The notes under the pieces: model-generated
The model's database searches: none
What the model was told of the DNA's origin: nothing
What the model saw: only the letters and a program-made list of their open reading frames with translations
Source of the DNA: Chloroflexota bacterium
Lineage (GTDB): Bacteria; Chloroflexota; Anaerolineae; Anaerolineales; Anaerolineaceae
DNA length: 64,000 nt
Assembly: GCA_029561345.1 (NCBI GenBank)
Contig: JAKQJC010000043.1
Span: 117,958-181,957 of the forward strand
Reading direction: 5' to 3'
Position numbers and translations under genes: made by a program
Shown: positions 44,881 through 54,075 of the stretch, piece by piece
Layout: the number at the start of each line of letters is the position of its first letter
How positions within the stretch are numbered: the first letter of the stretch is position 1

Positions 44881-44921
44881 CGCGGGGTCAAGGCCAGAGG
44901 CTTTGCGGTATTGACCCCGCG
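44881..44921 (-). other. Intra-operon hairpin
   Basis: Eleven base pairs (CGCGGGGTCAA with TTGACCCCGCG) around a 19-base loop, between the binding-protein and permease genes. It may tune expression of the binding protein over the permease, as is common in ABC operons. Confidence 0.5.
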
Positions 44922-44937
44922 TACAAGGCCTGCCGCA

Positions 44938-46038
44938 TCAGCGCAAGATGGCTTCCACCCAGGCCTCCACCCAGGCATCGCGGCCGGCGGAAATATCTGC
45001 CGGCGCCAGGGCAGCCGGTTCGGCCGGGATCTGGGCATGCTGTTTGAAGGCGTCGGGCAGCTGGGCGCGGCTGCTCACCGGATAGACAAACATCTGCATG
45101 GTCAGGTCTTCCTGGAAGGGGGTGGAGAGCATCCAGTCGATGAATTTTTCGGCCAGGGCACGCTGCGCTGTACCTTTAAGGATACCCGCAAATTCCACCT
45201 GGCGGAAGCAGGTTTTGGGCGTTACGATGGAAGCGGTGGGGGCTTCTTTGAGTGGCGCGGATGCGAAAATTACCTCGGCGGCCGGGCTGGAACCATAAGA
45301 AACCACCATCGGCTGGGCGCCCTTGCCCGACGAACCGCTGAAATGGGTGTAATAGGCGGTTTCCCAATCGGCGGCAATCACCACGCCGTTGGCTTTCAGG
45401 GCGCGCCAGTAATCCAGGTAGCCTTCAGGGCCGTAATTGGCAATCGTCACCAGCATGAAGGCCAGGCCTGGCGATGACCCGGCGGGATTTTCCACCACCA
45501 GCAGACCTTTATATTCCGGCTTGAGCAGGTCGTCGAGGGTTTGGGGCAGGGCCAGGTTCTTTTCAGCAAAATAGGCTTTATCGTAGTTGATGCACACATC
45601 GCCAAAATCAACCGGCAGGGCGCTCTGGGCGGCGTCCATTTTGAACGCCTCAGAGATATCCGCCAGCAGCGGCGAGGCATAGGGCTCCAACAGCCCGGCA
45701 CTCAGGGCGCGCGACAGCAAGGCGTTGTCAAAGCCGTAAATCACATCGGCCAGTGGGGCGTCTTTGGTCAAAATGGCTTTGTTGAGCATCATGCCGGCGT
45801 CGCCCGACTTGATGAAAATGACTTTGGCATTGTTCTGCTTTTCAAAATCGGCCACCAGGTTCTCGCTGACGGCAAACGAGTCGTGCACCATCACACGCAG
45901 TTCCGCCGGCCCGGTTTGGACCGCCGTAGGCGCTTTGATGGGTTCTGCCGTTGGGGCTGCTGTGGGGGCCGCCGTGGGCGCGGCGCAGCCCGCCAGCACA
46001 ACTGCCAGGACAAGCATAAAGAGCATTTTTTTGATCAT
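44938..46038 (-). CDS. thiB: Thiamine ABC transporter substrate-binding lipoprotein
   Basis: A 366-residue lipoprotein. The signal is KKMLFMLVLAVVLAGC with the lipid-bearing Cys at about 18, followed by a PTAAPTAAPTAEP linker. The rest is a family-1-type binding protein with VYGFDNALLSRAL, DFGDVCINYDKAYF, GSSPGLAFMLVTIANYG and FIDWMLSTPFQEDL, close to ThiB. It would capture thiamine or a phosphate ester outside the membrane. It lies between the diphosphokinase and the permease genes in the riboswitch operon. Confidence 0.88.
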   Translation of the reverse strand: MIKKMLFMLVLAVVLAGCAAPTAAPTAAPTAEPIKAPTAVQTGPAELRVMVHDSFAVSENLVADFEKQNNAKVIFIKSGDAGMMLNKAILTKDAPLADVIYGFDNALLSRALSAGLLEPYASPLLADISEAFKMDAAQSALPVDFGDVCINYDKAYFAEKNLALPQTLDDLLKPEYKGLLVVENPAGSSPGLAFMLVTIANYGPEGYLDYWRALKANGVVIAADWETAYYTHFSGSSGKGAQPMVVSYGSSPAAEVIFASAPLKEAPTASIVTPKTCFRQVEFAGILKGTAQRALAEKFIDWMLSTPFQEDLTMQMFVYPVSSRAQLPDAFKQHAQIPAEPAALAPADISAGRDAWVEAWVEAILR

Positions 46039-46054
46039 CTCATACCTCCAGAAT

Positions 46055-46720
46055 TTAATGACAGTTTGATGTAAAAATACGCCGCCGGATGCACAGCAAC
46101 TGGCCGCGTTTCAGGCTCACCCGTGCGGTCTCCGCCAGCAGCTCATTGCTGATGCCGCGCGTGCGCTCGGGGTAAAGGGTTTCAGCAAACAGGGGATAGC
46201 GCAGGCCTTCTGTGGTCACGCCCTCAGCCAGACCTTGCCAAGGCAGCAGTGAAAGCGTTTCGCCAGCCTGCCCATGAATGACCGCCTGGGCGCGGATCAG
46301 GCGCACCTCTTCCTCGCCGTCATCCAGCAAAACCGTGCAGCCGGCCAGCTCCGGCAGGCTCAGCAGGGCCAGGTTGCCCAGGGTCTGATCGAGCCGCCCG
46401 CCCAGCGCCGCCACCAGCAGCAGGTCGCGCAGGCCCTGCGCCAGGGCCGCCTGCAGGGCCAGTTCCAGGTCGGTGGCATCCTTCTCGCGGGGATGGCGCT
46501 GCACGCTCACCCCGGCAACCTGCAGGCGCGCCACCGTTGGCGCGTCCGCCGAATCGAGGTCACCCACCAGCAGGTGGGGGGTCAACCCCAGGGCCGTCAG
46601 GTGGCGCAGCCCGCCGTCGGCGCTGATCAGAAAATCGGCCGGAGTGAGACTGGCCTTCACCGCTTTAGGGCGGCGCAGCTCGCCGTTGACGAAGATCACC
46701 GCGCGTTTGAATTCAGACAT
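46055..46720 (-). CDS. thiN: Thiamine diphosphokinase
   Basis: A 221-residue enzyme that turns thiamine into thiamine diphosphate. FLISADGGLRHLTALGLTPHLLVGDLDSAD is the ATP- and metal-binding block, HPREKDATDLELAL is the catalytic core, and GGRLDQTLGNLALL binds thiamine. ATG 46720 is chosen: the frame is open upstream, but there it runs through the riboswitch terminator. It is the first gene of the thiamine operon, so the cell imports thiamine and activates it. Confidence 0.93.
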   Translation of the reverse strand: MSEFKRAVIFVNGELRRPKAVKASLTPADFLISADGGLRHLTALGLTPHLLVGDLDSADAPTVARLQVAGVSVQRHPREKDATDLELALQAALAQGLRDLLLVAALGGRLDQTLGNLALLSLPELAGCTVLLDDGEEEVRLIRAQAVIHGQAGETLSLLPWQGLAEGVTTEGLRYPLFAETLYPERTRGISNELLAETARVSLKRGQLLCIRRRIFTSNCH

Positions 46721-46721
46721 C

Positions 46722-46752
46722 AAAAAAGCACCTTCCGCCAGGGAGGGTGCTT
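46722..46752 (-). terminator. TPP riboswitch expression-platform terminator
   Basis: On the minus strand, AAGCACC (46752-46746) pairs with GGTGCTT (46732-46726) and six T follow, ending 1 base before the start codon of thiN. When TPP is bound, this hairpin should stop transcription. Confidence 0.88.
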
Positions 46753-46772
46753 GATGGTGACACGCTTGAAAC

Positions 46773-46862
46773 ACATCCCTCCGCCGGCATTACCCGGATC
46801 AGGTTCTGCGGGTCGAGGACTCGGTCGTCCTCCTCTCAGCCTGGTTCACCAGGCTCCCCGTT
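46773..46862 (-). promoter_or_regulatory. TPP riboswitch (THI element)
   Basis: The minus strand shows the conserved parts: GGGGAGCC, then GGCTGAGAGG, then AGAACCTGATCCGGGTAATG, then GGCGGAGGGATG. CUGAGA and the CCUGAUC-GGGUAAU-CGGAGGGA blocks are the TPP-binding core. It precedes a terminator and the thiamine diphosphokinase and transporter genes. Confidence 0.96.
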
Positions 46863-46874
46863 CTTGATGCTTAG

Positions 46875-46903
46875 AGTATAAAGGTTGAAGGAGAGTCTGT
46901 CAA
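46875..46903 (-). promoter_or_regulatory. Consensus promoter of the thiamine operon
   Basis: On the minus strand, TTGACA (46903-46898), a 17-base spacer and TATACT (46880-46875) give a start near 46868, just before the riboswitch. Confidence 0.85.
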
Positions 46904-46973
46904 GCACCGGATCGGTGATTTATGTCCTGAATCCAGTGTTGCAAAGCGGGGTGTATTAACCCCCCAAATTCAG

Positions 46974-46979
46974 TATAAT
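46974..46979 (+). promoter_or_regulatory. Promoter -10 box of the propeller-GGDEF gene
   Basis: TATAAT only 3 bases before an ATG at 46983, so that ATG cannot be translated from this promoter; the next in-frame ATG at 47025 fits. No clear -35. Confidence 0.55.
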
Positions 46980-47024
46980 TAAATGACAGACCGTTATTCT
47001 GTCCGTTTGTTTACAGGTGTTCCC

Positions 47025-50000
47025 ATGAAATTCTGCCTGCGTTATGTTGTTTTGCTGACCCTGACGCTCATCCTGTTCCTCAGCGCGTTCCCTGCCCAGG
47101 CGCAAACTCAAACCTTCAACTACGGCCCGACGGCGCGTTTTGAACGCCTGACGGTGGAAGACGGCCTTTCCAATGCCACCGTTCTGGCTGCCCTGCAGGA
47201 TCGCGAGGGCTTCATGTGGTTTGCCACTGGCGACGGTCTGGACCGCTATGACGGCAACACCGTAACCGTCTTCCGCTATGACGAAAATGATCCCTATTCC
47301 ATCAGTGGCAACAGCATCTATGCCCTGTTGGAAACAAAGGACGGCACCCTGTGGATTGGCACCGACCCCGGCGGCCTTAACCGCTATGACCACCAGACCA
47401 ACCACTTCACCGCCTACAAAAACGACAAGGGCAATCCCAACAGCCTGAGCGATAATGGGGTCTGGTCGCTGTTTGAAGACAGCCGCGGCACCCTGTGGGT
47501 GGGCACGCGCAACGGCCTGAACGCCATGGACCGTGCCAGCGGCACCTTCAAAACCTATCTGAGCGGCAACATCATTTACCGCATCATTGAAGATGCCAGC
47601 GGGATGATCTGGGTGGGCACCCGCGAAGGCCTTTTCAGGCTTGATCCGGCCACCGGCGAAACCCGGCAGTACCGCAACAACCCGGATGACCCCTCCAGCC
47701 TCAGCAGCAACCGCGTCTGGGGCCTGTGCATTGACAGCCAGGGCGTCTTTTGGGTGGGCACCCGCGGCGGTGGACTGAACCGCTTTGACCCGCAGACGGG
47801 AAAAGCCTCAGCATTTAAAAACAACCCTGAAGACCCCAACAGCCTCAGCGATAACAACATCTGGAACATTTATGAGGACCGTTCTGGCGTTCTGTGGGTG
47901 GCCACCGAGCGCGGCGGCCTCAACCGCTTTGACCGCCAAACCGGCGCCTTTCTCGCTTACCAGCACAACCCCAACGACGCCTTCAGCCTGAGTCACAATG
48001 ATGTGTACGGCCTGTTTGAAGACCGCTCTGGCGTGCTGTGGATCACCAGCCGGCGCGGCGGAGTGAACCGCCTTTACCCGGCTTTGCAGCGTTTCAATTA
48101 TTACCGCCACATCCCTGAGATGATCAGTCTCAAAGTCAACAACATCGGCGGAATCTGGGAATCCGCCGACGGCATCCTGTGGGTGGGCACGATGGGCGGC
48201 GGCCTTAACCGCCTGAACCGTCAGACCGGCGAGGTGAAAACCTACCTGGCAGATGTTAAAAACCCTGCCAGCATTCCCGGCAACGATATCTACACCCTTT
48301 ATCAGGATGCTGACGGCATGCTGTGGATCGGCTTTCAGGGCGCCGGTTTAAGCCGTCTGGACCCCAAAACGGAGCAGTTCACCACCTTTAAATCAGCGGC
48401 CGATACCCCCAAGTCGCTTTCCAGCAACTACATCACCGCCATTTTGCCGGCCGGCGGCGGCAAATTATGGCTCGGCACCCTGGGTTATGGTCTGGATCTG
48501 TTTGACCCTGTGGCCAGTCAGGCGGTCAACTTCAAACACGATGCTTCCAACACCAACAGCCTCGGCGAAGACACCATCTATGGACTGGCGGCAGACCCTT
48601 CCGGCAAAATCTGGATCGCCACCGGCCGCGCCGGGGTGGACCTGTTTGACCCTCAAACCCAAACCTTCACCCATTACAGCCACGATGCCAGCAATACCCA
48701 GACCATCATCGACAACACGGTGAATGCCGTTTACCCCGACGAAGATGCCGTCTGGATGGGGACGTCAAACGGCCTCAGTCGCCTGGACCGCGCCAGCGGG
48801 CTCTTTCGCAATTACACCCTCAAAGACGGCCTGCCCAACAACACCATCTACGGCATTCTACCCGGTGAACAGGGACAGCTCTGGCTCAGCACGGGCAAAG
48901 GCCTCAGCCGCTTTGACCCCCAAACGGAACAGTTTCGCAATTTTGACACCCTCGACGGTCTGCAAAGCAACCAGTTTAACCTCTTCAGCTTTCACCGCGG
49001 CCCCACTGGCGAGCTGTTTTTCGGCGGACCCAACGGGTTGAACAGCTTTTTTCCGGCATCCGTGCAGGATAACCCTTACCTGCCGCAGGTGATCTTCACA
49101 GGGTTTTACCTTTTCAATAAACCAGTGGCTCCGGGCAGCCCTGAACTGCCGCGCAGCCTGAATCAGCTTGAAAGCCTGACCCTGCGCTATGATCAATCGG
49201 TGTTCACATTTGAATTTGCCTCCGATAACTACCAGGCCGGGCGTAAAAACCTCTTTCAGTACAAAATGGAAGGCTTCGATAAAGACTGGTCGCCGCCTTC
49301 CACGCGCCGCCAGGCTTTCTATACCAATTTGGACCCCGGCACCTACACCTTCATGGTGCGCACCGCCAACAATGACGGCCTGTGGAACGAAGCCCAGCCG
49401 CGCACCCTCAAACTGGTCATTGAACCGCCGTGGTGGCGCACCCCCTGGTTTTACACTGTGCTGACGATTTCAATTGTGCTGCTGATCTTCTTCAGCGTGC
49501 AGGCGCGCATCAACGGCGTGCAGCGCCGCAACCGTGAACTGGAGCAGCATGTTCAAACGCGCACCAGCGAACTGCGCAGCACCAACCAGCAGCTGCGCGC
49601 TGAGATTGAACTGCGCGAGAAAACCCAGCACCAGCTTGAGGCGGCCAATGCCCGCCTTCAGACTCAGATTGAGGAAATCACTGCCCTGCGGGATGACCTG
49701 CGCGAACTGGCCGTTCGTGATGTGCTCACCGGTCTCTTTAACCGGCGCTACCTGGAAGAACAGCTGGCCATGGATTTGCTCAAGGCCCAGCAAACCGGCC
49801 AGCCCATCAGCGTGCTGATGCTGGATATTGATCACTTTAAAGCTTTTAACGACACCCATGGTCACAAGGCGGGCGACATGGTGCTGCAGGCGCTTGGGCG
49901 CATGCTGACCACCCAGGTGCGCCAGAGCGATGTGGCCTGCCGTTACGGCGGCGAGGAATTTGTGATCATCATGCCCAACACTCACATAGAAGATGCCCAC

Positions 50001-50210
50001 CACCGCGCCGAGACCCTGCGCCATGCCTTTGAAAAACTGCGCATTCAGCACGAAACCACCACCCTGGCCGCCACGCTGTCCATCGGTGTTGCCGCCTACC
50101 CGGAACACGGCCTTTCTTATGAAGAATTGCTCGATCATGCCGACCACGCACTTTACCAGGCCAAGGCTAATGGGCGCAACTGCGTGATGACGTATAAACT
50201 CGAAGCCTGA
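47025..50210 (+). CDS. Sensor diguanylate cyclase with extracellular beta-propeller
   Basis: A 1061-residue protein. In order: a signal peptide (VVLLTLTLILFLSAFPAQA), about 14 two-component-regulator propeller repeats (units such as ALLETKDGTLWIGTDPGGLNRYD) forming two 7-bladed propellers, a Y_Y_Y domain (about 695-790), one membrane segment (about 805-825), a coiled coil, and a GGDEF domain with RYGGEEFVII at about 975. The intact GGEEF predicts cyclic di-GMP synthesis. This is the hybrid layout of glycan-sensing proteins in Bacteroidota and Chloroflexota. ATG 47025 is chosen for the signal peptide and AGGTG. Confidence 0.9.
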   Translation: MKFCLRYVVLLTLTLILFLSAFPAQAQTQTFNYGPTARFERLTVEDGLSNATVLAALQDREGFMWFATGDGLDRYDGNTVTVFRYDENDPYSISGNSIYALLETKDGTLWIGTDPGGLNRYDHQTNHFTAYKNDKGNPNSLSDNGVWSLFEDSRGTLWVGTRNGLNAMDRASGTFKTYLSGNIIYRIIEDASGMIWVGTREGLFRLDPATGETRQYRNNPDDPSSLSSNRVWGLCIDSQGVFWVGTRGGGLNRFDPQTGKASAFKNNPEDPNSLSDNNIWNIYEDRSGVLWVATERGGLNRFDRQTGAFLAYQHNPNDAFSLSHNDVYGLFEDRSGVLWITSRRGGVNRLYPALQRFNYYRHIPEMISLKVNNIGGIWESADGILWVGTMGGGLNRLNRQTGEVKTYLADVKNPASIPGNDIYTLYQDADGMLWIGFQGAGLSRLDPKTEQFTTFKSAADTPKSLSSNYITAILPAGGGKLWLGTLGYGLDLFDPVASQAVNFKHDASNTNSLGEDTIYGLAADPSGKIWIATGRAGVDLFDPQTQTFTHYSHDASNTQTIIDNTVNAVYPDEDAVWMGTSNGLSRLDRASGLFRNYTLKDGLPNNTIYGILPGEQGQLWLSTGKGLSRFDPQTEQFRNFDTLDGLQSNQFNLFSFHRGPTGELFFGGPNGLNSFFPASVQDNPYLPQVIFTGFYLFNKPVAPGSPELPRSLNQLESLTLRYDQSVFTFEFASDNYQAGRKNLFQYKMEGFDKDWSPPSTRRQAFYTNLDPGTYTFMVRTANNDGLWNEAQPRTLKLVIEPPWWRTPWFYTVLTISIVLLIFFSVQARINGVQRRNRELEQHVQTRTSELRSTNQQLRAEIELREKTQHQLEAANARLQTQIEEITALRDDLRELAVRDVLTGLFNRRYLEEQLAMDLLKAQQTGQPISVLMLDIDHFKAFNDTHGHKAGDMVLQALGRMLTTQVRQSDVACRYGGEEFVIIMPNTHIEDAHHRAETLRHAFEKLRIQHETTTLAATLSIGVAAYPEHGLSYEELLDHADHALYQAKANGRNCVMTYKLEA

Positions 50211-50236
50211 TTTTCTCTGGCATCGCAGGTTGATTA

Positions 50237-50245
50237 TGCTAGAAT
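50237..50245 (+). promoter_or_regulatory. Extended -10 promoter of prsW-like gene
   Basis: TGC followed by TAGAAT (50240-50245), about 30 bases before the ATG, with AAGGAG (50263-50268) as ribosome site. No clear -35. Confidence 0.45.
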
Positions 50246-50274
50246 AGAGCAACAGATAAAATAAGGAGTGGTAT

Positions 50275-51261
50275 ATGGCTGGATTTGTTGTGGCGTTTTT
50301 CCTTTCCTACGGGTTTGGTCTTCTCTATTCTTTGTTTGTCTACTGGCTCGACCGCTACGAAAAAGAGCCCAAGCTGCTGGTGGGTGGGGTGTTCCTCTGG
50401 GGCTCCACCGTGGCCGTCATTGGCGCGCTGGTGATCGAGCTGATTATTGGCGCCGGCTCGAGCATTTTTCTGGGTTCAGGGCTGCTCAACGACCTTTTTT
50501 CAGGCTCGGCCAGCGCCCCCCTGGCTGAAGAAGCCCTGAAATCGGCGGCTGTGCTGCTGGTGTTCATCCTTTTCTACAAGGAATTTGACTCGGTGCTGGA
50601 TGGCATTGTCTATGCTGCTATCACGGCCCTGGGTTTTGCCGCCGCCGAAAACCTGCTTTACCTCTTCACCACTTACACCGAGGAAGGCTGGCAGGGCCTG
50701 TTCATCCTCTTTGGCCTGCGCGTCATTGTGGGCGCCTGGGCCCACCCGCTCTACACTGCCCTGTTTGGCATCGGCCTGGCCATGGCCCGCAACACCCGCA
50801 GCATCGCCATCAAAATCTTTGCCCCCCTGCTGGGGCTGGCCATGGGCATGTTCCTGCACGGCTTTGATAACGGCGTGCTGATTGTCGGCAATGACCTGTG
50901 GGCGCTGCTGGTGGCCACCGCGGTGGAATGGCTGGGCTGGATTTTCATCATCGGCGTGGCCTTCTGGGCTCTCTGGCGCGAGGGCAGCTGGATCAAGCAA
51001 TACCTGCGTGAGGAGGTGGACCTGGGCATCATGTCGCCTGCCCAGTATCAAACGGCTTCATCCGTCTGGCGGCAGTTCACGTCCAGTTTTCGCGCCCTCA
51101 CCAGCGGAAAAATGCTGGCCACCGGACGGTTCTACCAGGTTTGCGGCGATCTGGCGCACAAGAAACGCCAGATGGCCTCTCTGGGCGAAACCAGCCACCA
51201 GAAAGAAATTGAAAAACTGCGCGCCGAGCTGGCTTCGCTGGCTGCTCGCGCCTCTGATTGA
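50275..51261 (+). CDS. PrsW family intramembrane metalloprotease
   Basis: A 328-residue membrane protein with about eight segments. The motifs DRYEKEPKLLV, APLAEEALKS (EExxK), GIVYAAITALGFAAAENLLYLF and WAHPLYTALFG, with a later His (FLHGFDNG), are the PrsW set of metal-binding residues. PrsW cuts anti-sigma factors in B. subtilis; here its substrate is unknown. A cytoplasmic tail of about 80 residues ends in a coiled coil. A terminator follows, so it is a single-gene unit. Confidence 0.92.
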   Translation: MAGFVVAFFLSYGFGLLYSLFVYWLDRYEKEPKLLVGGVFLWGSTVAVIGALVIELIIGAGSSIFLGSGLLNDLFSGSASAPLAEEALKSAAVLLVFILFYKEFDSVLDGIVYAAITALGFAAAENLLYLFTTYTEEGWQGLFILFGLRVIVGAWAHPLYTALFGIGLAMARNTRSIAIKIFAPLLGLAMGMFLHGFDNGVLIVGNDLWALLVATAVEWLGWIFIIGVAFWALWREGSWIKQYLREEVDLGIMSPAQYQTASSVWRQFTSSFRALTSGKMLATGRFYQVCGDLAHKKRQMASLGETSHQKEIEKLRAELASLAARASD

Positions 51262-51279
51262 ACCTGGGTCCATTCACGC

Positions 51280-51318
51280 AACAGCCCGGAGCAAAAACCC
51301 GGGCTGTTTTGTTTTTTT
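51280..51318 (+). terminator. Rho-independent terminator after prsW-like gene
   Basis: A 10-bp stem (AACAGCCCGG with CCGGGCTGTT, 51280-51289 and 51299-51308) is followed by TTGTTTTTTT. Confidence 0.9.
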
Positions 51319-51380
51319 AGTCAATTTACGATACAATGAGCATGTATGGAGATTATGCTTTAAATTTGGAGACAAGTCCA

Positions 51381-53675
51381 GTGAAAAATTACCGATCAAC
51401 CTCTTTTTCCTTTAAGGTCATCAGCTTGCTGCTTCTGTTCACCCTGCTGTTCAGCGCCACTGGATGCGAAGAAGTGATAACTGCGATGATTGAAGCCGCT
51501 GAAACCATTGAAGCGGAAGACACTTCGGCCATTGAAGAAGAAACCGCTGCGGTGGAAGAAGAGGAACAACCCACCGCCACCCCCCGCCCCACCCGGACGC
51601 CCAAACCCAAGGCAACCGTCGATTCTGGCAGCGCCAGCAGCAGCAAACAGGATACCTGGCTGTTCCTGATGTATGAGGACGCCGACGATGAAATCCTCGA
51701 AGAGGATATGTTTTTCGATTTGAACGAGGCCGAGCGGGTTGGTTCCACCGACCAGGTGTTCATTGTGGCGCAAATGGACCGCTATCGGGGTGGGTTTAAA
51801 GGCGGCGGCAACTGGACCACAGCCAAAAGGTTTCTCCTCACCCAGGACGATGACCTGAAAAGCCTCAACTCAGAAGAGCTGGCTGACCTGGGCGAAGTCA
51901 ACATGTCAGACCCCAACACCCTGGTTGATTTTGTCACCTGGGCTTTGGAAAATTACCCGGCAGATCATGTGGCCCTGATCCTTTCAGATCACGGCGCGGG
52001 TTGGCCAGGCGGGTTGAACGATCCTGCTCCCAGCAGCGTGAAGCTTGAAAATACACCGCTGGCCGAGGGCTTTGGCAATATGCTTTATACTCACCAGCTT
52101 GCTAAAGCGCTGAAAGGCATTCAAAAAGCCTTGGGCGGCAAAAAATTGGACCTGCTTGGCTTTGACGCCTGCCTGATGGCGCAGCTCGAAGTCTTCGATA
52201 TGGTCGCCCCTTATGCGGAAGTGGCTGTGGCTTCTGAAGAGGTGGAACCGGCTTTGGGATGGGCGTACCAGGGCTTTCTCAGTAAACTGGTCAAAGACCC
52301 GGGCATGTCGGGCGCAGAGCTTGGCAAAGCGATTGTTGAAAGCTACATCAAGGGAGATCAACGCCTGGTGGATGACGATGCGCGCGCCGAGTATGTGGAT
52401 AAATATTACTCGCGCAGCCTGAGCGCCGCCGATGTGATCAAGGTTGAAAGCCGCGAGGTGACGCTCTCAGCCGTTGATTTGACCCGCATAGACAGCGTGA
52501 TGGCTGCCCTGAACAACCTGGCGCAGGCGCTCAGCGAGACCAGCCAGACCAAGGTGGCCAAGGCGCGCACCTATGCCCAGGCTTTTCAAAGCGTCTGGAG
52601 CGACAGCCAGCCCAACCCTTACCTGGACCTGGGGCACTTTGCGCAGATGCTGAAGGAATCTGTTTCATCCACCAGGGTCAGCCAGGCTGCCGATCAGCTC
52701 ATCGCTGCCATTGACAGCACGGTGATTGCAGAAAAGCACGGCCCCAAGCGCCCCGGCGCCAGCGGCATTTCGATTTATTTCCCAAATTCCAGAATTTTCA
52801 ATTCTGCGCCAGGCGGTTACCGCTCCTATGTCTACACCGTGCCCGCCTTTGCTCAAGACAGTCTGTGGGATGATTTCCTGACTTTTCATTATTCTGACGG
52901 TCTGCCTTTCGCTGAAAGCGGCAACGGGCCCAAAGCCAACGGCAAAACCCGCTCACCGGGCAAAATGGAATTGAAAATTTCACCCATCACCGTTTCGGCA
53001 GACACCATTTCAGCCGGCGAAACCACCACCCTTGAGGCGGATATTGAAGGCAGCGGCATTGCCTACCTGTACCTTTTTGTCGGTTACCTGGATACAGATG
53101 CCAACGCCATTCAGGTGGTGGATATGGATTTCCTTGATCCTGGCGCGGTGCAGGAGATGGATGGGGTGATTTACCCTGATTTTGGCGAGGATCCGCAGCT
53201 GCCCATCGGTTTTGAATGGCAGCCCGGTTTCTATGCCCTGACTACTGGCGGGCAGAGTGGAATCACCCTCTTCTCCCCTGAAGATTTTGGCTCTGATGAG
53301 GCCGATGCCACTTATTCGCTGGACGGCATTTACACCTCGCAGGACGACGGCGTGCGGCGTTACGCCCGCCTGTTTTTCAGCGGCGGCATGCTGGTTTCGG
53401 CGCTTGGCTTTGCCGGCGAGGATGACAGCGGCGCGGCTCGCGAATTTGTCCCTCAGGCCGGTGATTCCTTCACCGTGCTGGAAGAATGGATTGACCTGAA
53501 CGCCGCCGATGAAGACGCCTACCAGACCCTTGAAGGCGCCACCTTTGTCATTGGCGAAGACGGCCTGACCTGGCAGGATGCCAGCGCCCCGACCGGTGAT
53601 TATGTGGTCGGTTTTATCGTCGAAGATTTCGACGGCAACACCTACGAAGCATATACCCTGATCACAATCAAATAA
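51381..53675 (+). CDS. Clostripain-family (C11) cysteine peptidase lipoprotein
   Basis: A 764-residue lipoprotein. The signal ends in SATGC, followed by an acidic and then a Thr/Pro linker. The C11 domain (about 95-470) begins TWLFLMYEDADDEILEEDM and has SDHGAGW with the catalytic His and LLGFDACLMAQLEVF with the catalytic Cys. The last 230 residues look like beta-sandwich domains. C11 peptidases cut after Arg or Lys. GTG 51381 is chosen: GGAG at 51368-51371 is well placed, and the ATG at 51336 lies within a TACAAT promoter box. The two small genes after it follow with short gaps. Confidence 0.88.
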   Translation: MKNYRSTSFSFKVISLLLLFTLLFSATGCEEVITAMIEAAETIEAEDTSAIEEETAAVEEEEQPTATPRPTRTPKPKATVDSGSASSSKQDTWLFLMYEDADDEILEEDMFFDLNEAERVGSTDQVFIVAQMDRYRGGFKGGGNWTTAKRFLLTQDDDLKSLNSEELADLGEVNMSDPNTLVDFVTWALENYPADHVALILSDHGAGWPGGLNDPAPSSVKLENTPLAEGFGNMLYTHQLAKALKGIQKALGGKKLDLLGFDACLMAQLEVFDMVAPYAEVAVASEEVEPALGWAYQGFLSKLVKDPGMSGAELGKAIVESYIKGDQRLVDDDARAEYVDKYYSRSLSAADVIKVESREVTLSAVDLTRIDSVMAALNNLAQALSETSQTKVAKARTYAQAFQSVWSDSQPNPYLDLGHFAQMLKESVSSTRVSQAADQLIAAIDSTVIAEKHGPKRPGASGISIYFPNSRIFNSAPGGYRSYVYTVPAFAQDSLWDDFLTFHYSDGLPFAESGNGPKANGKTRSPGKMELKISPITVSADTISAGETTTLEADIEGSGIAYLYLFVGYLDTDANAIQVVDMDFLDPGAVQEMDGVIYPDFGEDPQLPIGFEWQPGFYALTTGGQSGITLFSPEDFGSDEADATYSLDGIYTSQDDGVRRYARLFFSGGMLVSALGFAGEDDSGAAREFVPQAGDSFTVLEEWIDLNAADEDAYQTLEGATFVIGEDGLTWQDASAPTGDYVVGFIVEDFDGNTYEAYTLITIK

Positions 53676-53702
53676 ACGATCAGCCTGTAAAGGAGTGTAG
53701 CG

Positions 53703-54050
53703 ATGGCCAACCGGAATGATCCCCCAAAGAAACCGCCCTTTCATAACCGCGAAAACGCGGAAGAACAGGGGCAACCCTCTGCGCCCAAACCGGGCAGCAG
53801 CGGATTGGATAAGCTGCGGAACCTGATTCAGCAGCGTCAGAATGCTGGCGGCGAAGGCCAGCCAACCCCAACGGCGACCCAAACCCAGCCCAAACCGCGC
53901 CTGATGGTGACTGCCCGCCGGAAATCATCCGTGGAAAAGAATGTCAGCGTGCAATGCCCGCAATGCGGCACCACCAACACCAAGACCGTCCCTCAAGGCC
54001 TCGAAGAATTGGCCTGCGAGGCCTGCGGCGCCAAAATCCCTCTGGGATAA
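53703..54050 (+). CDS. Small protein with C-terminal zinc ribbon
   Basis: A 115-residue protein: about 75 disordered residues rich in Pro, Gln and Thr, then a zinc ribbon with VQCPQCGTTNTK and LACEACGAKI. The function is unknown; the ribbon may bind nucleic acid or protein. AAAGGAG at 53690-53696 precedes the ATG. It lies between the C11 lipoprotein gene and the next acidic protein, 27 and 25 bases apart, probably in one operon. Confidence 0.75.
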   Translation: MANRNDPPKKPPFHNRENAEEQGQPSAPKPGSSGLDKLRNLIQQRQNAGGEGQPTPTATQTQPKPRLMVTARRKSSVEKNVSVQCPQCGTTNTKTVPQGLEELACEACGAKIPLG

Positions 54051-54075
54051 TTCAATTCACAAAAGGAGACAAACC

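Noticed and set aside
46720..46774. Upstream start of thiamine diphosphokinase at 46774
   Set aside because: Those codons lie within the riboswitch terminator and aptamer, have no family similarity, and would destroy the switch logic.
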